From Acanthochromis polyacanthus (lineage: Eukaryota; Chordata; Actinopteri; Pomacentridae), in contig NC_067132.1 of the NCBI RefSeq assembly GCF_021347895.1, forward strand, positions 11,586,995 to 11,650,994: a stretch of DNA of 64,000 bases, in the 5' to 3' direction. Of the stretch, positions 51,457 through 64,000 are shown in pieces; position 1 is the stretch's first letter; each line of letters starts with the position of its first letter. The notes under the pieces are model-generated. The model ran no database searches. It was not told the origin of the DNA and worked only from the letters and a program-made list of their open reading frames with translations. The translations under genes were made by a program, and so were the position numbers.

Positions 51457-53230
51457 AGTAAAACCATTGCCTTAGGTGATGGGCATCTGAAAACCGCACT
51501 GGCTTGTACAGCCAGAGGCCGATGGCCACAAAGTGAATTTCATGGAAATGGCACAAAGCTTTTTGAGAAGACTCCCAAATGCTGGGAAAAGCCTTTATAT
51601 CTGTCCACTTAGGCAAAATGTGTCACCACTGGCAGAGCAAGTCACTCTTTTGCCCTTCACTCCACTCCCAAATCTCTCCACACACACATACCTGATGGAG
51701 CACAGCGCCATCACAATTCATTAAGGGTTAGCACTTAATCGGGAAACCTTGTATTTCTTCTTCAGGTGAAATGAATTGGGGGAAAGACTGTTGGTTGATT
51801 CCAAAAAAAATCCATCATGGAAGTCACTTATTCCAGTGATTTAAAAACAGATGAAGCGGCTTTAAAACTGGCACATTTGCAGTTGACCTCAGGTAAATGA
51901 TCTTGCCGGAATCCCATGATTTTGTATTTGCATTTGTGAATTTTGTGAAATTTCCACCATTTTTGCATTAGTTTATCCAGTCTGCTGAGGACTGCAGTAT
52001 GCACGGCTGCAGCAAAGCACAAGGAATGGAGATCGGCAAACTGCCACTGAAGAGAAAATTGATCTCTAATGGGGATCTTAATTTAGGCTTCAAAGCAGAC
52101 AGACTTTCAGCCAGCCTGTTTTACCACAGACGGGAGACTACTTTGATTCAGACATCTTGGCTATGGATCTTACCAGTAAGAGGGGTAATTAAAAATGCAG
52201 TTACTAATTAATTTTAAATCCTTAACAGAACCAAAAAACAGGAGCTTCTCTTGATTCTGTTAAAGAAACAATCGTCTTGATCCCGAGTCTCTGTCTGCAG
52301 TTCATTCACCCATGATCTATGTCTGCTGTTCTTCACTCCAGCTCGACTACCGTATTGACAGCTACAAACAATATTATTAAATGTTATTCAATCCAATCAA
52401 AACCGTATGTGAGTGAAAACAATTGGGAGGAAATTGAATGAGTCACTCCATTTGCTGCCCACATGCCACAGCGATGTTAATATGTTCCAAATGTACTTCT
52501 CTCTCCTCCAGTTTCTTACAGCTCACATATGATTGTACATCTGAGCACTCAATCTGCCACAGTCCTGGAGAGGAAAGCGTTCCTACACTGAGCGATGCTT
52601 TTCATTAAACTCTACAGGAACCCTGTCGCCTGTCTGTCGGGCCAGTCTATATCCAGGTCATCAATAATGATTTCAACAACGTCAGTGTGTTGCTATTTGG
52701 TCATGTTTGGGGATGGTCTGTGTTGCTGAACTTCAGGCAAAGTGGTCTGAAGAGCTCATCGTTTTAAACCGAAACATTTTTCAGCTCATCCGTCTCACAT
52801 GGTGACAGCCGTTTCAAAACACGAAATACCAATACATGGCTGTGCATCTTAATGCGGTGGATTTCTGAGCCCAGATTGTGTTTCACAGTCAAACACTGAC
52901 ACAACGTATGTCCTAAACAGCTGCCTCAGCTCAAAAACATGTGCTATTCCTCTCATTTCTCTTGTATTTTTGAGCTTCGCTGTGCATAAAGTCTGATCCT
53001 AAGAAGTTGATTTCACATTTTCCTTATGAAAAACAGTGATTTGGAAACTTGAAACCTCCACAGCACATGCATTTAGACTCTTGAGAATGAGACATCTTGA
53101 ATCCGGAAGTCGACTTTATTTTTTCCAATAAGAGTGAAATAGCAGATTATCTTTTAATACACAATATGCCGTATATTAAAAGACTCCTTCAATGAAAAAC
53201 AAGTTGTTTTTTCTTAAGTTGTTCATACTG

Positions 53231-53585
53231 TGGGCTGCACAGTGCCTCGGTGGTTAGCACTGTTGCCTCACAGCTAGAAGATCCCCAGCTTGAATCGGGG
53301 ATCTTTCTGCATGGAGTTTGCATGTTCTCCCTGTGCATGCGTGGGTTTTCTCCGGGCACTCCAGCTTCCTCCCACAGTCCAAAAACAAGCTGAGGTTAAT
53401 TGATGATTCTAAATTGCCATAGGTGTCAATCTCAGTGTGATTGTCTGTATATGTCGCCCTGTGATAGACTGGTGACCTGTTCAGAGTGTCCTCCACTTCA
53501 CCCTAAATCAGCTGGGATAGACTCCAACCCCTCCACGACCCTAATGAGGATTAAGCAGTGTAGAGAGAAAGGATGGATGGATGTT
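53231..53585 (+). repeat. SINE-like repeat with RTE/Rex3-type tail
   Basis: The head GTGCCTCGGTGGTTAGCACT resembles a tRNA-type A box and CTTGAATCGGGG a weak B box. Then comes a well-known fish core (GGAGTTTGCATGTTCTCCCT, GTGGGTTTTCTCCGGGCACT) and an end (GCTGGGATAGACTCCAACCC) with a GGAT repeat tail. I recognise the family as an abundant teleost repeat, probably moved by an RTE-type LINE. The family name is not certain. Confidence 0.7.
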
Positions 53586-53706
53586 CATATGGTGATTTTT
53601 ATGTGCTGGAGGACAAATCATGAGCACAGAACCGATCCTATGAAGCTGCATAGTGAAATTTTCTGTACCATTATTCTTCTTCAGAATTGGTTTCTGCTTT
53701 GAACAT

Positions 53707-54020
53707 GCATTACTGTTCAAAAGATTGAGGTCATTTTGAAATGTTCTTAGTTTTGAAAGAAAAGCATTTTTTTCAATGACGATAACATTAATCAGAAATC
53801 CAGTCTAGACATTGTTTATGTGGTAAATGACTGTTGTAGCTGGAAATGTCTGATTTTTAATGGAATATCTCCATAGGGGTACAGAGGAACATTTCCAGCA
53901 ACCATCACTCCTGTGTTCTAATGCGACATTGTGTTAGCTAATGGTGTTGAAAGGCTCATTGATGAGTAGAAAACCCTTGTGCAGTTATGCTAGCACATGA
54001 ATAAAGGGCACAGTAGTGTA
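53707..54020 (-). mobile_element. Tc1-type short non-autonomous element, copy 3
   Basis: Starts at CATTACTGTTCAAAAG and runs to a CAGTAGTGTA end near 54020. The interior is highly similar to the copy at 17430 (CAGTCTAGACATTGTTTATG, TCCATAGGGGTACAGAGGAA). It lies 0.12 kb right of a SINE-like repeat. Confidence 0.78.
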
Positions 54021-56085
54021 TGTGGTTGAATTTGACATATTACAATTTGCCATTGTGTAGCCTAAAATAGTTTCACAGTGTTTTCGAAGAGCCATAGATG
54101 AGCTGGTGTGCTCAAGCTGCTGTGAAAGGGGAGGGATGAATGTCGAGAGAGAGGCTGCATAGATCTGCACATTATAGAAGAAGCAACAGTGTACAGTTAC
54201 ATTTAAGCTACTTCAAGGCAGGAAGTGATTATTAACATAGACAAAACTTCTAAACATGTAACTTTGATACACAGATGTGAGTTTTTAGGAAATAAAAAAC
54301 TCATGACAGATTTGAAAACTGTAGTCTTACTGTTCTTTTTGCAGAAAAACTACATCAAATCATCATTTAAGTTTTTTTTTCCTTTTCTTGAATCATGTCT
54401 GAAATGAATCTTTCAGCTCTTTTAGTGTCTTAGCTCAGCTTAAATGAACCTCAACAAATCAGCAAACTGACTCAATATTGTCAATTAGCCACTATAAAAA
54501 AAAAGTTGCAATGAGCAGCTGAGTGAAGTGAGACTGTAGTGGCAAAAACAAAATGAACAGGCTTCGCTCTAGCTTTTAAATCCCTCTCCACTCATTGATT
54601 AAAGCCCTAAAAGCTTTTGATTGAAGCTTTGCATGTTTTTTAAATCATAGCTGCATATTTACATTTTTCCCCATGAAAATAATCCCTTCCTGCCTTAAAA
54701 TGACTTAGATGTAGCTCTGTTGCTTCCTCTGGATTGTGCAGATCTATGAAGTTCCCTCCCGTTTCTTCACCTACCCCTCCACTGATCGCTGCAGCTTCAA
54801 CACACCAGCTCACCTGTAACTCTGCTCAAACACTGGAAAGTTACTTTTGGAATCTGATTCTTAAGGATTATGATATGAAACGTTCCTCCCTGCAGAATGG
54901 CATGATTGGCTCTTTAGATCCGTTACATTTTAAAGGTGTAAATGTTCAGCCATGGTGTTGACTTTTCATCTCATTAACATGGTTCCTAAAAACGAAAACA
55001 CCATATGTAAACAGTAACCAGGTAAAAAAAATTAGATTTCACTCAAGCTATGTTTAAAATGCTGAACAAAACCCCTCTGTCAAAAAGCTGAAGACAGGAT
55101 CTAGAGTACTGTACGGCTGATAATTTACCGCATCAACAGGAGGTCGCTGCCATCTTGTGGAAAGAAGATGGTTTTGCATTATGGATTTTAATTTGTTTTC
55201 TTGTAGAGTTTTTACACAAGCAAAGCTGGACCTGAGAGCTGGTTTCCAACTATTAAACCCAATCACCTCTGAATAGTTATTTCACTTTGCAGCTTTTAAT
55301 TTTGGACAGACGTTTTATTTTGTTTATATAGTGATTCAGTTCATCATGATGCTCATGTTTCCCAGACTCAGTGACTCAACAGGAAGTGACATCAGCGTCA
55401 TCTCATGTTTAACTGACCAATCCTGAACACCACCACAGCCCATCATTGGACTGGATTTAAGACGTGGATTAAAGTAAGGACCTGATATTTAGGAATGATA
55501 TAGCACTCCATCTGTCTCCATGCAGACCAACTGTTAAATGGTGGAGCCAGAGGAAAAAACATGGAACAGGCTCAGTGGAAAGTATTGCTCAATGCACCTC
55601 TTTTTAACTAAATTTATATTCCTCATAAAAGGCTCCCAAAACGTTTCTGCCAACGTCTTCTCATCCCAAGTCCAAGAAGATATTAAAAAGCATTTTGTTA
55701 TTACATCACCGTAATGTTTATTTATTCATGGCAGCACAGGCTTTGCTAAAATCATCTGTGTACATAGTGGTTTGTGAATTCAAGACATAAACACACTAGT
55801 AAAAGCAGTCCAAGAGACTGGATGACTAAAAAAAGTCTGGCTAATGTCCTATTCCCTTTCTTCATTTGCTCTCCTCATCAGTGCACCTTCTCAGTCATTG
55901 CATCTTCCTTAACATGTCACAGTCTCCTACTAATTTCTCTTTTACTGTTATATACTTACAATCTCTATTCTTCTCTCTTGAACTTAACTTTCCTCTTTTA
56001 CAATTCATTTGCTGCATCTCTCACATGTAGTGAGATAAAATAAAAATCCCTCATGGCTCAAACTCACTCCCTCTGCTGTGTGCAC
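54021..56085. other. Intergenic, no gene seen
   Basis: AT-rich to mixed sequence, with a pyrimidine-rich stretch at 55840-56010. No exon recognised. Confidence 0.6.
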
Positions 56086-56443
56086 TGATCAGCACCAACA
56101 TTAAAACCACTGACAGATGAAGTGAATGACACTGATCAACTTGTTACAATGAACTGTTCGGCACCCTTCCTTGGCAGCAGCACACTGATGACAGTGGATA
56201 GAACAACATGCCCCACCACACTGCAAAAACTGCTCAGGAAAAGCTTGAGAAACACAACAAAGAGCCCAAGGCGTTTGCCCATCCTCTAAACCTACTAGAT
56301 TACAATCCGATTGGCCCAACCCATAAGTCCCAAAGGATCCAACATCCAGGTGATTCCACGGGAGATTTCACCCCGTTTCCCAACGGGTCAGTCATTTTGG
56401 TGGCAGTAAGTAAAGCAAGTGGTCTTAATGTTGTGGCTGAGAT
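56086..56443 (+). mobile_element. Internally deleted Tc1-like element
   Basis: The left end reads TGATCAGCACCAACATTAAA followed by ACCAC. The right end is its diverged inverse (GTGGTCTTAATGTTGTGGCT). Inside, the plus strand still reads PHHTAKTAQEKLEKHN and later DYNPIG, the remains of the second Asp region and the DLNPIE motif of a Tc1 transposase. The catalytic Glu is replaced by Gly and most of the gene is deleted. It lies 0.5 kb beyond the ANKS6 stop codon. Confidence 0.8.
56208..56324 (+). pseudogene. Tc1 transposase remnant (catalytic Glu lost)
   Basis: Part of the deleted element around it. The frame MPHHTAKTAQEKLEKHN matches the region just after the second catalytic Asp. DYNPIGPTH stands where Tc1 proteins have DLNPIE. 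The N-terminal DNA-binding part and first Asp are absent. Confidence 0.7.
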
Positions 56444-56983
56444 GCTCTCGTCTTTCAGCGCTCCCAGCTCTCTAACATCTCGGCAGCACTAGCAGTAGAT
56501 TTGGCAACTGCATTATTAATGGCAAAAAAGTAAATCATTTGCCACACATCATGTGCTTTGTTGAAAGCAGCAGGGCACTGATCTCAGTCGGCTCTGTCAC
56601 ATCTCTCCTCCTGTGGAATCCATAAGAGGAATACTTAAAGGCAGCTCGGTCCAGGCAAGTCCCATAAAGGCAGTTTATCAGGGCCTGTTTAGTCATTTCA
56701 CTACAGCGTCCTCTTGCTCAAAGACCGCTAGTGATCTGGGACACTGGCGTCCAGAAGACTCCTTATTATTCGTACCTTGGCAGGGGATCACCAGCAATTT
56801 ACTCTTGGTGTACTTCCTTGTGGGCATCAGGGCTGATGGGTTACCTCTTGCTGGAGGAGCGAACCTGGTGTCTCATCCAACTTGTTGGAGCTGATGACAA
56901 AAGGTGGGAAGAAAAACAAAGAGTAAGATGTTGCCTTTGTGTGAACTTCCTACATTTTCACTGTCAGGTTTCCTTGCACAGTT

Positions 56984-64000
<7,017 letters not shown>

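Larger units (their letters stand above)
47030..53230. other. Intergenic between AHRR and ANKS6
   Basis: No supported gene. 47060-47330 carries a run of short AGTGCA/ATGAACAGTGCA motifs that may be the older repeat into which the Tc1 element inserted. 48240-48560 is very AT-rich. 49050-49620 is GC-richer and unassigned. Confidence 0.6.

Noticed and set aside
47030..56085. Search for PDCD6 exons, expected beside AHRR from mammalian gene order
   Set aside because: No EF-hand motif (such as DKDRSG or DRDNSG) was seen on either strand.

Overview
The window is nuclear DNA from a ray-finned fish, most likely a percomorph teleost. Four things point there: widely spaced small exons with GT-AG borders, long AT-rich non-coding stretches, many dinucleotide microsatellites, and many Tc1-like transposons and MITEs of fish type. 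There is no bacterial, organellar or viral gene organisation. Most open frames in the window are chance or microsatellite frames.

Right end (56984-64000, minus strand): the 3' part of ANKS6, an ankyrin-repeat and SAM-domain protein of the ciliary inversin compartment. I could follow 14 coding exons, from one cut by the window edge (63918 onward) to a TAA stop at 56984-56986. The phases agree at every junction. Together they encode about 648 residues: the last ankyrin repeats, a conserved Trp/Arg-rich segment, a Ser/Pro-rich linker, a SAM domain and a C-terminal tail.

Middle (41186 to about 45060, minus strand): the 5' part of AHRR, the aryl hydrocarbon receptor repressor. The start-codon exon (43421-43513) and the bHLH exon (41186-41367) are clear. 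A CpG-rich segment at 44690-45060 with an ETS motif and a good splice donor is probably the untranslated first exon and promoter. Two full dioxin-response-element consensus sites lie just downstream. No PAS-domain exon was found in the remaining 41 kb, so that stretch is read as a long AHRR intron. AHRR therefore lies tail-side of ANKS6 on the same strand, about 12 kb away.

Between the two genes (45.5-47.0 kb) sits a Tc1/mariner transposon with an uninterrupted 342-residue DD34E transposase, a TATA box and matching terminal repeats. It starts less than 1 kb upstream of the AHRR promoter, in the opposite direction.

Left 41 kb (intronic or intergenic): repeats and simple sequence dominate. They include a 1.4-kb nest of fold-back palindromes (15974-17374), a TTAA-flanked 0.9-kb DNA transposon with an exon-like peptide (11355-12264), a degraded antisense Tc1 element (28.5-29.7 kb), a MITE (28.15-28.44 kb), two of the three copies of a short Tc1-type non-autonomous family, a (GAGAA)31 array and large (TG)n, (AC)n and (TA)n arrays. 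A few GC-rich, homeobox-site-like stretches may be conserved non-coding elements, but this cannot be judged from one sequence.
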